Shown here in pieces: positions 32,801-44,594 of a stretch of DNA of 64,000 nucleotides. Source of the DNA: Monodelphis domestica. Its lineage: Eukaryota > Chordata > Mammalia > Didelphimorphia > Didelphidae. A program made the position numbers and the translations under genes. How positions within the stretch are numbered: position 1 is the first letter of the stretch; every line of letters starts with the position of its first letter. The notes under the pieces were generated by a model, which was not told the origin of the DNA, searched no databases, and saw only the letters and a list, made by a program, of their open reading frames with translations. Location of the stretch: contig NC_077232.1 of NCBI RefSeq assembly GCF_027887165.1, forward strand, positions 49,694,028 through 49,758,027, in the 5' to 3' direction.

Positions 32801-35800
32801 TATATACAACATAACACCTCTATTAAATCATACATAACAGGTAGACATTACCTAATTCACCCAGCCATATACATCATTTCCAGGCCTACAAATTCACATC
32901 TTAGAGCTACCTAAACCACACACTTTACAAAGGATAACTTTTATGTAAGGGTTTACTGATTGCCTGGCCTAAAAAGGATGGAATCATAAAGTTACAGGAA
33001 AAGGCGGGTGTTATTTTCTTAAACTCTCTGAGTGTTCTTAACATTGAAGGACTTTTGAACAGTGAATGAGCCTACATGACTCATCTGACGGGATTAATGT
33101 TAATTTGCTGTGGAGCAGAGATCAGTTTCCTTGCTCTATAACTTTATGCCTCCCTACCACTTAACAGTAGTTGATTAATGAATTCAAACTGATCAAGAGA
33201 AAGTTGTGTGTTACTCTGTAGTATATACAAAATAGAATTATTTGAATAAATTGAATTTTTCCTTGCTTGGATAGTTGTTTGTTTTTGTTTGTTTGTTTGT
33301 TTGTTTTAACCCTTACCTTGTATCCTAGAAGCAATACTAAGTATCTGTTCCAAAGCAGAAGTTCCAAAAAGGCTAGGCAGTTGAGGTTAAGTGACTTCTC
33401 CAGGCTCTTACCTCTAGGAAGTATCTGGTGTCTAGGAAGTATCTGGTGTCACATTTGAATCCATAACCTCCTGCCTCTGGGCCTGACTATCCACTGAGCC
33501 ACCTAGCTTAACCACTTGCTTAACAAGTATTAGAGGTTTTCAACTTAAAATTCTTTCTACCATAAGAAACTCTTATGTTATTATTTTGAACAGAACTTTC
33601 GTAACACATTTGGGCAAAATTATGGGTCTGTCTGTTTTTTAAGTACATGATTAACATAAAAATACAGGAATTAATATTTTTAGTAATAAAAATTGAATGG
33701 AATTAAAATTATCCTCCAAGTTATAATCACATTTCCAAAATGTTAAATAGCTTTAGTGTCCAAGGGCAGGTAACCTTTTTTAGAGTGTTTTACTTTATAG
33801 TCAAAACCAGAAACTTCCTAAAAGATCTGGGTTCAAGGCCCACTTCTAACATATATTGGTTTTTGTGACTCTGTGTCATGGCTCCAGACACTCTTAAGAC
33901 TACAAGTTGCAGCTTTGTTGAGAATTTCAGGGAGTTTTCTATGTAAATGAAATTGTCGAATCCCACCATACTTTAATCTTTCCCCTTCCTCACATATACT
34001 ATCTCTTATTCTTGTGCTCATCATCTAGATACATTTAGTGTGCTTTACCTAGAACATACTGAGAGGTCTGTCCTTTTACCCATCCCTATTCCACTAACCT
34101 ATTAATTAAAGGATCAATTTTTCCAGGAGATTTAACCCAGTTAAAAACTTTGCAGAATTGCTTGTTGGCTATGGGAGGGGAGTGGGAGGAGGGGAGGGAA
34201 AGAACATGATTCATGTAACTATGGGAAAATATTCTAAAGTAAGTAAAATAAAAAAATAAAACTTCGCTGAAAATATAAGGCTATAACATTCCCATCCTTG
34301 GAATCACTGTGTGCTATACTAGGGATCAAATCTGTTTGGTTTTAATAGAAGTAGTTGTTTTTTTTCTTAAAAGCTAGTTTTAGAATTCTAACATGTTGAC
34401 ATTGAGTGTTCTTTTGTATTTTTAAGTACTGGGATAGAATAATTACATGTAGCATTACCTCTAGTATCTATTTTTGGTAGTGATGACTATCTTTCCTATT
34501 TCAATTTTGGCTTTGTTCTTTTGTTTTAGATGATAGTAGAATGGCAAAAAGTTATATTTTAATGAATTACTAGTGATAGCAAATTTATCATGTCAAGAAA
34601 ATAAAATTACAGTAGACTTATCTGGTATTTTATTAACAATAATTCTTTTAACTGATACTTCTGCTCATCTAGAGTACAGTGATATCTGATGTTCATAATG
34701 ATGGCCTGTGTCCTTCAATAGTCCAAAGTGCATTCTGAATCATCAAAACAGATTCAGTTCTGCAAAAAGTGCATGCTCAAATTGTGTTCACTATAATTTT
34801 AGAGTAGCATGTTTTATTGTATTTTAACATTTGGTTATTATATGCACCCAATATGGTAACTCTTAACCACCATACTTGAATAACCAGAAAACTCCATTTA
34901 TCAGACATCCCAGAAAATAGTTTATTGCTAAAAAAAATTAGGATGAAAGGGACCTTAACTGCCATTAAATTTGATTAGCATAAATTCAGTTTTAATCCTC
35001 TAAAGTTGAGGTTAAAAATTCTGATCTGCCCTTTTGTCTCTAACATTCTCATAGAATGTGTACATGGCAGCATTCCAGCTGGGAGCACAAAGAAATCCTT
35101 GCTAATCCTATAAAGGAAATCCCTAGTACTGAAGTGAAACAAGTAATATCAAATTCATGGCTTAGAATCAAAGGATTGTAAATGTAGGACTAGAAGGGAC
35201 CTAAGAAGCCATGTGGTCCAACCTCATTTTACAAACCAGGTACTAAGGACCAGAAGAGTTAAGTGATTTGCCCATTGTCACACAGGTGGTAAGAAGCAGA
35301 GTCAGAGTTCTTTTTGAAGCCTTTTTACTCCAAATCTAGCTCTTTCCTCTGCCCTTGGCCTGCTCCCTCAATTGAGAGGGAGAAATTCCTTTGGACCTTC
35401 CTTCTACTATCAGGGGAAAGCACACTAGGTACGTTTAATGAACATTACTTATTCTTACTTGATGAAATGTAGAGAGTTCAGAAGAGAACCATCCAAGTAG
35501 AGGTGAGAGGATCAAAAATATTGTTACTTAGCTTATTAAACATTTAAAATGTTGAGATGCACTTAAACATTTCCATAGGGGGCTCCTCCATTTCTGCCAA
35601 GCAATATGTTTATGTAAACAGCCTCACAATCCTTCCTTTACCTCAGCTAGCTATCTTGTAAATGGTTTCCAAGTGAAGCAGTTTTGGTCCGTCAATACAA
35701 ATTTACCACCATTATTATCAAAATAATTCAAGAGAACATGTCCCATTTGTGTGTTATTTTTCTAAACCAGTTACAGCACATATATACAGTTGAGAATATG

Positions 35801-38800
35801 TTTTAATTGAGTTCTCCTCCCCCCCCCCTTAATTCTTCATTTCTTGGAGAAAGAAAAGTAATTTTGTTTCCTTTATGATTCTGCAAGGTGTTACATTATA
35901 TAGGTCTGGTCTGTTAATAGGCATAGAATCAATATTAGCTAACATCATTGTTCAAAAAGAAATTTGTGTTCTTGATATTCTGTAAAGTTTTCTCAAATAT
36001 TAGTATGATCATATATCTACATTAAGACTTTAGTCTTTTCTCTTGAAAACCATAGTAAAGAAATACTATTGTATATAATAGTACACTCATATGGGATAGG
36101 GTAAACAAAATCTCTGTAACAAATATGCATAGTCGTGCAAAACAAATTCCTGCACTGGCCTTTATCTAAAAATGTCTCATTCAGCAAGCTTTATCACCTT
36201 TATGTCAGAAAGTGGGTAGAATTCTTCATCTTTGGATCTCTGGAATTATGGTTGAGAGTTCTTAAGTCTAAAATTTGCTTGATTTTACAGTGTTGTTATT
36301 GTATAAATTGTTCTCCTAGTTCTGCTCACTTTGTGCCACATTATAATGTTCATATAAGCCTTCCCGTGTTTCTCTGAAACTATCTCCTTTATCGTCATCC
36401 TTCAGCAAAATAGTATTCCTTCACTTTCATATACCTCAGTTTGTTCAGCCATTCTTCCTTTGATGGATACTCTGTTAGTTTACAGTTCTTTGCCACCATA
36501 AAAGAGTAGTTGTAAATACTTTTGTGCATATAAGATCTTTTCTCCTACCTTTATTCTCTTCAGGGTTTAGGTGTAGCATTGATAACCATAGGTCACAGAG
36601 TTCACACAATTTAATAACTTTTTGAAACATAATTCAGAAATGCTTCCTAGAATGGTGATATCAAATTCACAACTTTTATCGGTAGAGTTATCAGTGTATT
36701 GTTTTTCCCACAGCTCTTCCATTTACCTTCTTTACCATCTTGGCTAATACGAAGGGTAGGAAGTACATTGCTTTCATTTGTATAGTAATTTGCAAGATTT
36801 TTTTCATGTGGCTTTAGATAGCTTGAGTTTTCTTCTCTTAATAACCACCTGTTCACATCCTTTGGCCATTTATCAACTGAGCAATGATTCTGATTCTTAT
36901 AAATTTGAATTGGGTCTTTCTATATATAGAAAATGAAACCTTTATGAGCGAAACTTAATACAAAGGGTTTTTTTTTTTCCAAGTTACCTATTCCTTTCTG
37001 ATCTTAGCTGCATTTGATGTAATCAGAGTGGTCCATTTTATCTTATGTCACATAAGTGCTATTTTCCAGGTCTTACACTTAACGTTTCCAAATTTATTTT
37101 TTTAATCAACATCTTTTCCTAATCTTAGGGACACCTGTGAATTCCTTCTTGTTTTCAATAGCATCCCATCCCGTTTTTAATCTTCTAAATATCAAGAGAC
37201 AAGGTAGCATGGTGGTTATGGTAGGTACTAAGTAGATTTAGAATCAGAAAGATTGGAATTCAGATTCTTAAATATTTACTACCTCTGTAACTTGTGGGTG
37301 GTTTTAATCTTTCTGAACCTTGGTGTCTGTTTCTGTAAAATAGGTGTAGTAATACCTGTCTCCCAAAATTGTTGTGTCAGAATCAAACGAGTTACTGTAT
37401 CTCAAATGCTTTGCAAATGTTAAAAATGTCACTTAACAGTTAATGTTCTATTGATCACTCTAGTCTCTTATTCTCTGTTCAAGGATTATCTTTTTTTGTA
37501 CCTGTTTTTTACCTGCAGATATTTGTAGAGCAATTGAATTATTAGAAAAACTACAAAGGAGTGGGGAAGTACCACCACAAAAACTTCAGGCTTTGCAAAG
37601 AGTTCTTCAAAGTGAGTTCTGCAATGCTGTGAGAGAGGTGAGAATATTTGACTAAAATACTTTGTCATAGTTATTTATTGTGTTTGAATTATTGACTCTT
37701 GTAAAGCACTATTTTCATACTCAACATTTCAAATAAAGTGAAGCACAATCCTACGGAATTTGGTTTAATGAAAATAATTTGGTATTGATGCCTGACTTTA
37801 CATAAAGCTAGCTTAACATTCATGATTAAATATAGATGTTTAAAATGTTATAAAATTAAGTAAAAATTCCTCCCATGACTTGATTTTCAGGTATATGAAC
37901 ATGTTTATGAAACTGTGGATATCAGCAGTAGTCCTGAAGTGAGAGCTAATGCTACTGCCAAGGTAAAAAATTTTAGATTCCAAAATTGCTATATCACTAA
38001 GATTAAAGATTTAAAGTTAGAAAATTATAGAACTGTAATAATAATAAAAAAAAAGGAGGTACATTAAAACATTTTTTTTTAACTGGGAAAAGGAAGATAA
38101 TATGGCATAGTGAGTACTCAAAACCCTTTGACATCATCTCTCAATCTTCTCTTTCTCTGTGGACAAAGAAGTGGCCTTTCTCCTGATCAAGGTCTCTACA
38201 TCTACACTTGATCCCATTCCTCCAGAAAATGGCAACCTTATTCATCTTTTCCAGTCTTTTGAATGTCTTCATTTCAGCTGTTTTATCTCCCATACTGTCT
38301 TCAAATGTGCTAAAGTCCCCTGTGTCCTTTAAAACAAAAAAACTTCTTTTAGATTCTTTTATTCCTTCAAGATATATCCATTTCTTTTCTCAATCAGATT
38401 CCTTGAAAAAGTTGTCTACACTTGTTACCACAATTTCTCTCCATTCCATAGATCTTTCCAGTTTGACTTCCATCTTCATCATTTAACTGAAACTCCTTTC
38501 TAAAATTACCAGTGGTTTCTTTTTTTTTTTAACCCTTACCTTCCATCTTAGAATCAATGACTTCTTAATTGCCAAATTTGGCAGGTTTTCTAACTCTTAA
38601 CATTTATCAATTTGTCTTCTGTTATTTGATACTGTTGACCACTCTTTCCTGCTAGCTACTCTCCTCTGGATTTTCATAACACTTCTCTCTCCTTGTTTGT
38701 TTCCTATCCATCTGCAGACCAACTCCTCAGTCTCCTTTGTTGGGTCCTTAATCCATTTAATATGCCCTAACTAAAGAGTGTTCCCCAAGGTGCTCTCCTA

Positions 38801-41800
38801 GACCAACTTCTCCCTCTTGTTTATCTCTAATGTTACAGTAACAGTAAAGCTCTTCAGTTTAACTTTAATCTCCATACAGATGACTCCCAGATTTGCATCT
38901 GTATATCTTGTGTATATGTAGATAGATAAAGGAATAGATTTCTATCTCTATATCTAGAAATAGTTATCTAGCTTCAGCCTTAGATTGCCAATTGTTTCTC
39001 TTCAGCATTTCAAACTAGATGTCCTAGAGACAGTCTTAAATTCCGCCTGTCTAAAATCGGACTTGTCATTCCCCCTTCTCCCCCAAACCCTCCTATCTTC
39101 CAAAACTTCTCATTTCTTTCAGAGGCACCACCGTTTTTCTCATGTCTCAAGTTAATTATCTCATTGTTATCCTGGACTCTTCACTCTCCCTGATCCCAAT
39201 ATCCTGTAAATTACCAAAACTTGCTCTTTCTACCTTCACAACTTCTCTTTGCATCTAACTCTCTTCTCTCTGCTCACACAGCCCAACACTTTAGTTCAGG
39301 GCCTTATCCCCTCACCTAGGTTTTTGCAACAGATCTATCATCTCCCTACCTCAAGTTTTAAACAATTCCAATCCCTCTTACATACTCCTTCCAAAATCAT
39401 TTTCCTTAAGAACAGATCCAACCACATTATTTCCCTACTTGATCAACTCTAGTGGCTTACTGTTTGCCCTGGAATCACATATCAACTCTCTTTAGTTTTT
39501 AAAACCCAGTACAACCTGGCCCCATGTTCTTTCTAATCTTTATGGGTCTTACTTCCTTCTCCCATCTTTTTTCAGTCCACATATAATATGGCTGATTTTT
39601 GCTGATCAATCAGCCTTTGCATCTACCCCATTCTCATCACTGGCCATCTTCAGGGTCTTATATATGTGGGTGGGTAATTAAATCTTTCTCATTCTACCTC
39701 AAATAGTACAATTCAGCATTTTCTCTTCATATTCACTTTAAAAAGTATTAATGTTTAAAAGACAGTAAAGCCTTTCAATGCTAGTAGCTCAGGAATTAAT
39801 GACTTTGTCTTGCTATAACCAGCACACTAAGGAAGTACCTGATGATAATGATCACTTATTTGTATATGTTGAGGATAGATAACATAAGGAAACTCTTACC
39901 TTTGGGACCACTGTACCAAACATCCCAAACAGGCCATAAAGCTAGTGGAAATGACATAACTGGAATTGGAAAACCTGTTTCATGTGTCAGCTCTGAAACT
40001 TATAAGTTTAGACAGCCTACCTTATCTTTGAGCTTTGATTTTCTTCTCTGGAAAATGGGGTCAGTAATTTACACTACTTAGCTAACATTATTATTAGGAG
40101 GAAAGTATTTTGTAAGCAATAAACTTCTTTAGTACTTATAATACTTGCAGAGTAACTTGCTTCATTTGAGCCTAGAAGAATAAATGAGATGAGTACTACA
40201 GGTATTATCCCCAGTTGAGAGGCAAAGTTATGGTGATTAGAGAGAAAACCTGTAAACCAAGAAGGCCTGGGCCCAAGGCTACCTCTGACCCATACTGGCT
40301 ATATGTACCTGGGGAAATCATTTAACATTCGGTGTTTTATATTTTGATTTTTTAATACTTTTACCTTCTATCTTAGAATCAGTATTAAGTATCCATTTCA
40401 AGGCAGAAGAGTAATTAAAGGGAAGGTATTTGGGATTAAATGACTTGCTCTGGGTCACATAGCTAGGAAATAGCTGAGGTCATATTTGAGCCCAGGTCTT
40501 CCCATCTCCAGACCTGGCTCTCTATCCATTGAGCTACCTAGCTGCCCTCCTTAATGGCAACTATTGAGACTATAAGTTGCAAAGAAGGTGTTGACCTGCA
40601 TTGGTAGGAGTTTCCTCACCTGAAAGTTCCTCATTCATAAAATCACAGGTCTAGCCTTCATCCCAAAATATATAAGGAAAGGAAAGTTGACAGGTTAAAT
40701 GACTTGTTCATATTGTCATAACTAGTACATATCAGCAGTAAAATTCAAAACCAGGTGTAGTTTGTTGTTGTTGTTGTTGTTGTTGTTTATAACCCTTTCC
40801 TTCTGTCTTGGAATCAATACTGTGTATTGGTTTAAAGGCAGAAGAGTGGTAAGGGCTAGGCAATGGGGGTCAAGTGACTTGCCCAGAGTCACACAGCTGG
40901 GAAGTGTCTGAGGCCAGATTTGAACCTAGGACCTCCTGTCTCTAGGCCTAACTCAATCCACTGAGCTACCCAGCTGCCCCCTCCAGGTGTAGTTTTTAAG
41001 ACAACTAACTTTATTGCCTAATAAATCTCTCTAGGTTTTACATCTGGACCTAACATCTTTACTCATTTTAACCACAATCCCTAGATGTGCTCAGTTCTTC
41101 CCTAAAATGTCGAATAAAGGGGTGGGGGTAAAATTTATACTGATTGTACAATCCAAGGGCTTTCTTTTTCTAAGTCTTCCTCTTTAGAGAAAATCCCCAG
41201 CACTGTACCTAGCATTCGGATCACCTATTCTTCCCAAACTGCTAGGTAGTCCGTGCTGATTGATTTCAAACTTTACTGCAGAGGCGTCCCAGAAAGTTTG
41301 ATCTAAACAACATCTACAAAAGGAGATACCGTATCATCATTGTTTGGTATGCAATGAAGCTAATATTGGACCTTTTTATATGTTTATACATATGTAAGAT
41401 TTAGAGTTTTATTCTTTCAGGCTACTGTTGCTGCCTTTGCTGCCAGCGAAGGACATTCTCATCCTCGAGTTGTTGAATTACCAAAAACTGAAGAGGGACT
41501 TGGATTTAATATTATGGGAGGAAAAGAGCAAAATTCTCCTATCTACATTTCTCGGATTATTCCTGGTGGTATAGCTGATAGACACGGGGGACTGAAACGA
41601 GGGGATCAACTCCTGTCTGTTAATGGAGTGGTAGGAATGATCTTTCTTTATAGTTGCAATAATGTGTTGTGACCACATGAGGGTGTATGTTGTTCATAGA
41701 AATTTAAAGGATTAATTTTGGGGGAAATGCAAAGAAATTGTATAGTGCTCTGTAAACATTAGAAAACTAATAATCCAAAGGCCTTTGTTTAATAGTGGAA

Positions 41801-42331
41801 GTGGAAACCCTTATTTGCCAGTGTGAATTAGTTGTAGTAAGTTTGATTCTGTGAGTTCTGTTTTCGAATGTATAGAACAGACATTAAACTCAAGAGTATC
41901 TGACTTGGCCAGATACAGAACAGATTGTATGCTTGATCTCAGGCTTGGTAAAATTATAACAAGGTACTTAGTCATGGTTATACAGGCATTAAATATGAAC
42001 ACCATGACTGAGAATATTGTTGAGCAAAGTAGTTTACTTTGGTGAAAATTGTAGGTGATGAATTGACCTACATTTACGATCTTAAAATAATGACATTGAA
42101 GCTTTTAAATGTTTTAGGATCTTATAAAACTGTTTTGGAATGTCCCACTAATGGTTTTATTCTTTTTTTTTTTAGAGTGTTGAAGGAGAACACCATGAAA
42201 AAGCTGTGGAATTGCTAAAGGCAGCACAAGGGAAAGTCAAATTAGTAGTGCGATATACACCTAAGGTCTTAGAAGAGATGGAGTCACGGTTTGAAAAAAT
42301 GAGGTCTGCAAAGCGCAGGCAACAGACTTAA
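29824..42331 (+). CDS. LIN7C: LIN7C (lin-7 homolog C), five coding exons
   Basis: The coding segments are 29824-29860, 37519-37637, 37891-37962, 41421-41630 and 42176-42331 (594 nt with the TAA stop). They join in frame to 197 residues, the usual vertebrate LIN7C length, and match LIN7C as I know it throughout. All four introns are GT-AG. Residues about 10-65 form the L27 domain, which in this family pairs with CASK/LIN2 or MPP proteins. Residues about 93-175 form the PDZ domain, with the carboxylate-binding loop GLGF at 102-105 and the alpha-B His at 153, as expected for a class I PDZ. The family role is cytoplasmic and junctional scaffolding of receptors, channels and cadherin/catenin complexes at synapses and basolateral membranes. 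There is no signal peptide or membrane segment. The near-identity to the known protein across all exons, with intact splice sites, argues for a functional gene and not a processed copy. LIN7A and LIN7B are less likely because the N-terminus [13 protein letters not shown] is the LIN7C form. Confidence 0.98.
30352..30367 (+). repeat. Short (GATA)n run
   Basis: About four TAGA units just downstream of the CpG island in LIN7C intron 1. Confidence 0.8.
30545..30718 (+). mobile_element. MIR-type SINE
   Basis: GTCTGCCACTCTCTTACCTG, CTCGGGTAAGTTCCTTAATT, TGAGCCTCAGTTTCCTAAAC. Confidence 0.8.
30770..30950 (-). mobile_element. CORE-SINE, antisense
   Basis: CTTTACAGATGAGGAAACTG, AGGCAAGCAGAAATAAGTGA, then TTTACTGCACCACCTATTTG. 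Confidence 0.8.
31166..31336 (-). mobile_element. Marsupial SINE1-type element, antisense
   Basis: T-run, AAACCCTTACCTTCAGTCTT...GGACCTCCTGTCTCTAGGCC. 10-bp TSD CACAATAAAC at 31156-31165 and 31337-31346. Lies in LIN7C intron 1. Confidence 0.93.
31690..31790 (-). mobile_element. MIR-type SINE fragment, antisense
   Basis: TCTTACAGATGAGGAAATTG, AAATTCAGTAACTTGATCAA. Confidence 0.65.
31850..32065 (+). mobile_element. MIR-type SINE
   Basis: GGTGGTGAGAACTCTGAAGG, CAGGAAGACCCAGGTTTAAA, CATTTTCCTCATCTGCAAAA, TATAAAGTGCTTTGTAAACC. Confidence 0.78.
32066..33295. other. LIN7C intron 1, no recognised repeat
   Basis: Contains a C14 run at 32165-32179 and a T/G-rich run at 32320-32375. Otherwise AT-rich and unassigned. 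Confidence 0.45.
33300..33508 (-). mobile_element. Marsupial SINE1-type element, antisense, with an internal 18-bp duplication
   Basis: AACCCTTACCTTGTATCCTA...CCTGACTATCCACTGAGCCA. CTAGGAAGTATCTGGTGT is repeated head to tail at 33414-33431 and 33432-33449. A (GTTT)n run precedes it. Confidence 0.9.
33509..34143. other. LIN7C intron 1, mostly unassigned
   Basis: A weak MIR-like piece (AGATCTGGGTTCAAGGCCCA) lies near 33822; otherwise nothing recognised. Confidence 0.4.
34154..34257 (+). mobile_element. Very short 5'-truncated L1 3' end
   Basis: GTTGGCTATGGGAGGGGAGT...GAAAGAACATGATTC...AAAATAAAAAAATAAA. Near-perfect 10-bp TSD, AAAACTTTGC (34144-34153) and AAAACTTCGC (34258-34267). Confidence 0.8.
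34258..35159. other. LIN7C intron 1, no recognised repeat
   Basis: AT-rich sequence with no SINE, L1 or LTR pattern. Confidence 0.4.
35160..35350 (-). mobile_element. MIR-type SINE, antisense
   Basis: AAAGGATTGTAAATGTAGGA, ACCTCATTTTACAAACCAGG, TTGTCACACAGGTGGTAAGA. Confidence 0.75.
35351..36129. other. LIN7C intron 1, mostly unassigned
   Basis: A short CR1/L3-like piece (GTAGAGAGTTCAGAAGAGAA) at about 35470; otherwise nothing recognised. Confidence 0.4.
36130..36965 (-). mobile_element. Old L1 3' half, antisense
   Basis: The complement of L1 ORF2: GTTCAGCCATTCTTCCTTTG, CTTTGCCACCATAAAAGAG, TTCACATCCTTTGGCCATTT and ATCAACTGAGCAATGATTCT appear in the expected order from 3' UTR to upstream ORF2. 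Heavily decayed. Confidence 0.8.
37195..37430 (+). mobile_element. MIR-type SINE just upstream of exon 2
   Basis: GACAAGGTAGCATGGTGGTT, TAGAATCAGAAAGATTGGAA, TCTGTTTCTGTAAAATAGGT. Ends about 90 bp before the exon 2 acceptor. Confidence 0.75.
37519..37637 (+). CDS. LIN7C: LIN7C coding exon 2 (L27 domain)
   Basis: Follows a pyrimidine-rich acceptor ending in TGCAG at 37518; the donor is GTGAGA at 37638. Encodes residues 13-52, including [19 protein letters not shown], the core helices of the L27 heterodimerisation domain. Intron 2 is only 253 bp (37638-37890). Confidence 0.97.
37891..37962 (+). CDS. LIN7C: LIN7C coding exon 3 (end of L27, linker)
   Basis: 72 nt in phase 0, acceptor TTTTCAG, donor GTAAAA at 37963. 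Encodes residues 53-76, [20 protein letters not shown] then ATAK, the last L27 helix and the start of the linker to the PDZ. Intron 3 (37963-41420) is 3458 bp and is filled largely by an L2 copy and SINEs. Confidence 0.97.
38100..39690 (+). mobile_element. Long L2 copy in LIN7C intron 3
   Basis: Ordered L2 ORF2 landmarks: GACCACTCTTTCCTGCTAGC, CATACAGATGACTCCCAGAT (the YADD region), GTCCTAGAGACAGTCTTAAA, ACTAGATCAACTCTAGTGG-type core at 39440, CAGTACAACCTGGCCCC. About 1.6 kb, non-functional. Confidence 0.8.
38519..38560 (-). mobile_element. Extremely truncated SINE1 3' end inside L2
   Basis: T-run plus AACCCTTACCTTCCATCTTAGAATCA, only the last ~40 bp of the SINE, with GGTTTCTT and GACTTCTT around it as a possible diverged target duplication. 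Confidence 0.65.
39930..40130 (+). mobile_element. MIR-type SINE (diverged)
   Basis: CATGTGTCAGCTCTGAAACT, TTCTCTGGAAAATGGGGTCA. Confidence 0.55.
40225..40355 (+). mobile_element. CORE-SINE with GACCTGCATTGG tail, part 1
   Basis: GTTATGGTGATTAGAGAG, GGCCTGGGCCCAAGGCTACC, TATGTACCTGGGGAAATCAT. The SINE is split by the antisense SINE at 40360 and resumes at 40550. Confidence 0.7.
40360..40548 (-). mobile_element. SINE1-type element, antisense, nested in a CORE-SINE
   Basis: TACTTTTACCTTCTATCTTA...GACCTGGCTCTCTATCCATT...CTACCTAGCTGCCCT. Confidence 0.9.
40549..40645 (+). mobile_element. CORE-SINE, part 2 (tail)
   Basis: GGCAACTATTGAGACTATAA, GTTGACCTGCATTGGTAGGA, TTCATAAAATCACAGGTCTA: the 3' tail of the same element as 40225-40355; a second example is at 50345. 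Confidence 0.7.
40764..40982 (-). mobile_element. Full-length SINE1-type element, antisense
   Basis: (GTT)n tail, then AACCCTTTCCTTCTGTCTTG to the head complement GAGCTACCCAGCTGCCCC. Perfect 13-bp TSD CCAGGTGTAGTTT at 40751-40763 and 40983-40995. Confidence 0.97.
40996..41420. other. LIN7C intron 3 end, no recognised repeat
   Basis: Unassigned sequence up to the exon 4 acceptor. Confidence 0.4.
41421..41630 (+). CDS. LIN7C: LIN7C coding exon 4 (PDZ domain, first part)
   Basis: 210 nt in phase 0, acceptor TTTCAG at 41420, donor GTAGGA at 41631. Encodes residues 77-146. It contains the PDZ carboxylate-binding loop GLGFN (residues 102-106) and the strands through [18 protein letters not shown]. 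Intron 4 is 545 bp. Confidence 0.97.
42176..42331 (+). CDS. LIN7C: LIN7C coding exon 5 (PDZ end, C-terminus, stop)
   Basis: The acceptor is a T-rich tract ending TTTAG at 42175. Encodes residues 147-197 and TAA at 42329-42331. [10 protein letters not shown] (152-161) is the PDZ alpha-B helix; His153 is the residue that selects Ser/Thr at ligand position -2 in class I PDZ domains. The tail is basic ([10 protein letters not shown]). Confidence 0.97.
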
Positions 42332-44594
42332 TGTTACATACATAGCCCTTACTAAACTTTGTATTCATTTTGCATTTAGCTAAAACAGTTTTACTTAGGA
42401 CCTACTGAGGGCTGCACTGACCGGGATTATATAAAAAAAGTTCTCATAAGATGCTATTTGCCATTTTATAAACTCCTGTTTTAATATCATTTATGATTAC
42501 AGAGAAGCTTTCCCTTTTTTTCTGACAAGAAAAGTAAAAGGCAATGAGGGCAATTCTGTCCAACTCTTTTTACAAACCTTTTTCAAATGCAGTTTTTGTC
42601 ATAAAGTTGTTATAGACTTTTAAAATGCTTTTTAAATATTAAAATGTACTTTTACATTCATGATTTTTAAAAGCTTCCTTTGCTTATTTAAAGGTAACAA
42701 GTGTGACTCTTTTTTGCTATTTTTTTAACCTGTGAAATTTCTTTGTAGTTTTACAAGAAATGAAGTATACCATCAGAAATCACAGTTTGTCACAATCTAT
42801 ATTACATAGTCAATATTAACGTCAGTGCTGTTTGATGAACACATATATAATTTATGCAATTTTAACTTGGCATGACATGAGATTTTTTACCTTTATTTGA
42901 AACATATTCAATGATTTATACTGATTTATCAAAGCAAATTTTTTTAAACTGAAACAATCATTCCTAAGAAGTGTTATTCTTTCATTATATTTGAAAAGAA
43001 TGTTATTTGATTCTGTTATCCCTGGTTACATCTTTCTTACTAATTTGTATTCAGCAAAATCTCTTAAGATCTCAAAATGCAGAAGCAATTTTAAATTATC
43101 TTATTCTCTTTTAGTGGCATTCATTTTTGTTTAGGTAAATCCATATGTTGCAATCCTGTCGTTTGTAGAGATGAGCCAGTGTTCTTAGGAGAGGGGAGTA
43201 GTAGACACAGAGGAATAATGATAATGCCTCACTATGCCCATGAGTAATACATTTTATTGGCCCAGTTTTGAATGAAGATATTAAAGGAAGATAGATGTAT
43301 TTACAATGTTAGATAATTTTTAATAAATTCATTCACAAGAATGTATCCAAGTGGCAGAGAATCTCAAAATGGAATGTGTGATACTGCTCATGATTCAGAC
43401 ATAATGATGAACACTAAAGGGGGTACCTCATTCATTTGTCCACCGGATGTCACTGTTTCTCTAAAAGGCAGCTATAAGTACACCTTTGACTGTGAGTAAG
43501 GTAATTTTCAAAGGCTGAAATTAAAATGGAGGCATATTTATCTTTAGCAAAAGATTCTTTTAGATAACATGAAGAGTTTTTTCTTTAATAAGTGGCAGAG
43601 GTAAAAGGAAGGTCTAATGTTGAACTGAGGTGAAAAAACTGTACAATTCTATGACCCATTGTAAAAAGTTGGAATTTTGTAATATTTCTTCAGGACAATT
43701 AGAAATATATACCCTTTTCTGCATGTTTGTTAGCACTGTGAGTCTTTAAAGATTATTCCAGTTTCCAATGGTTTTTATGGTAAGGAGTCAGTCACAACTT
43801 TGTTATTTATCATTTAGGTATTGAGCACTGGATTGCATGGTTGAATATGTCTCTAGTCCATTATAAAATGTTTCTTGTATTGGTAAGATCATGTTGTTAA
43901 ACTGTATATTTTTCAGGATTAATTGATGTTTTAAAATGTTGAGACCAAAATAGTGTAGAGTTATGGACATATTTTAATTTAAGTGGGAAATTATTAGAAA
44001 TATTTGTTGTAGAGTTTTATATATTAAAGAGAGGTATTGGTGCAAATAAAAACAGTAATATTATTGTAAAACTTGTATATCTTGCATTACAGGGTAAGCA
44101 TACCCTAAAGAAATCTTATTTTAGTATAGCTACAGCTGCAATAGTTTTTGAGGGCGTGTCAACATTTCATTATAAATTATGGCTTCCTGGTTCAGCATCT
44201 CAGCTGTTTCAACTCTGTCAGCCAAGTTAAATCTTTTTTGGTGTTGAAATTTAGTAAGTTGAGTAAGCTATTTTTTTTCTTCTCCAGTAATCCACAGTCT
44301 GTTCTTTGTGTGGGTTGGCACCTTTTTGAAACTCTTAAAATAAGGATAACTTAAAGGGAGCCAAGTACAGTAGTTTCACTTGAGCTACTGCTAAGCACGA
44401 GCAGTAGTAGCATTTTGTTCTCATTAAATTCAGTCTTCTCAGTGTCACCTAGGTCTCTTGGTAATTAGTCACAGGTTACATCGAGTAGAAAGGTATCTGC
44501 TATCAACCTTAGGAAGAGGGAGTTTTGGTCTTTGAACTCCTTGACAAATTAAATAAACTTAGTAGGGTGTCACAATAAAAACAAAACATGAGTA

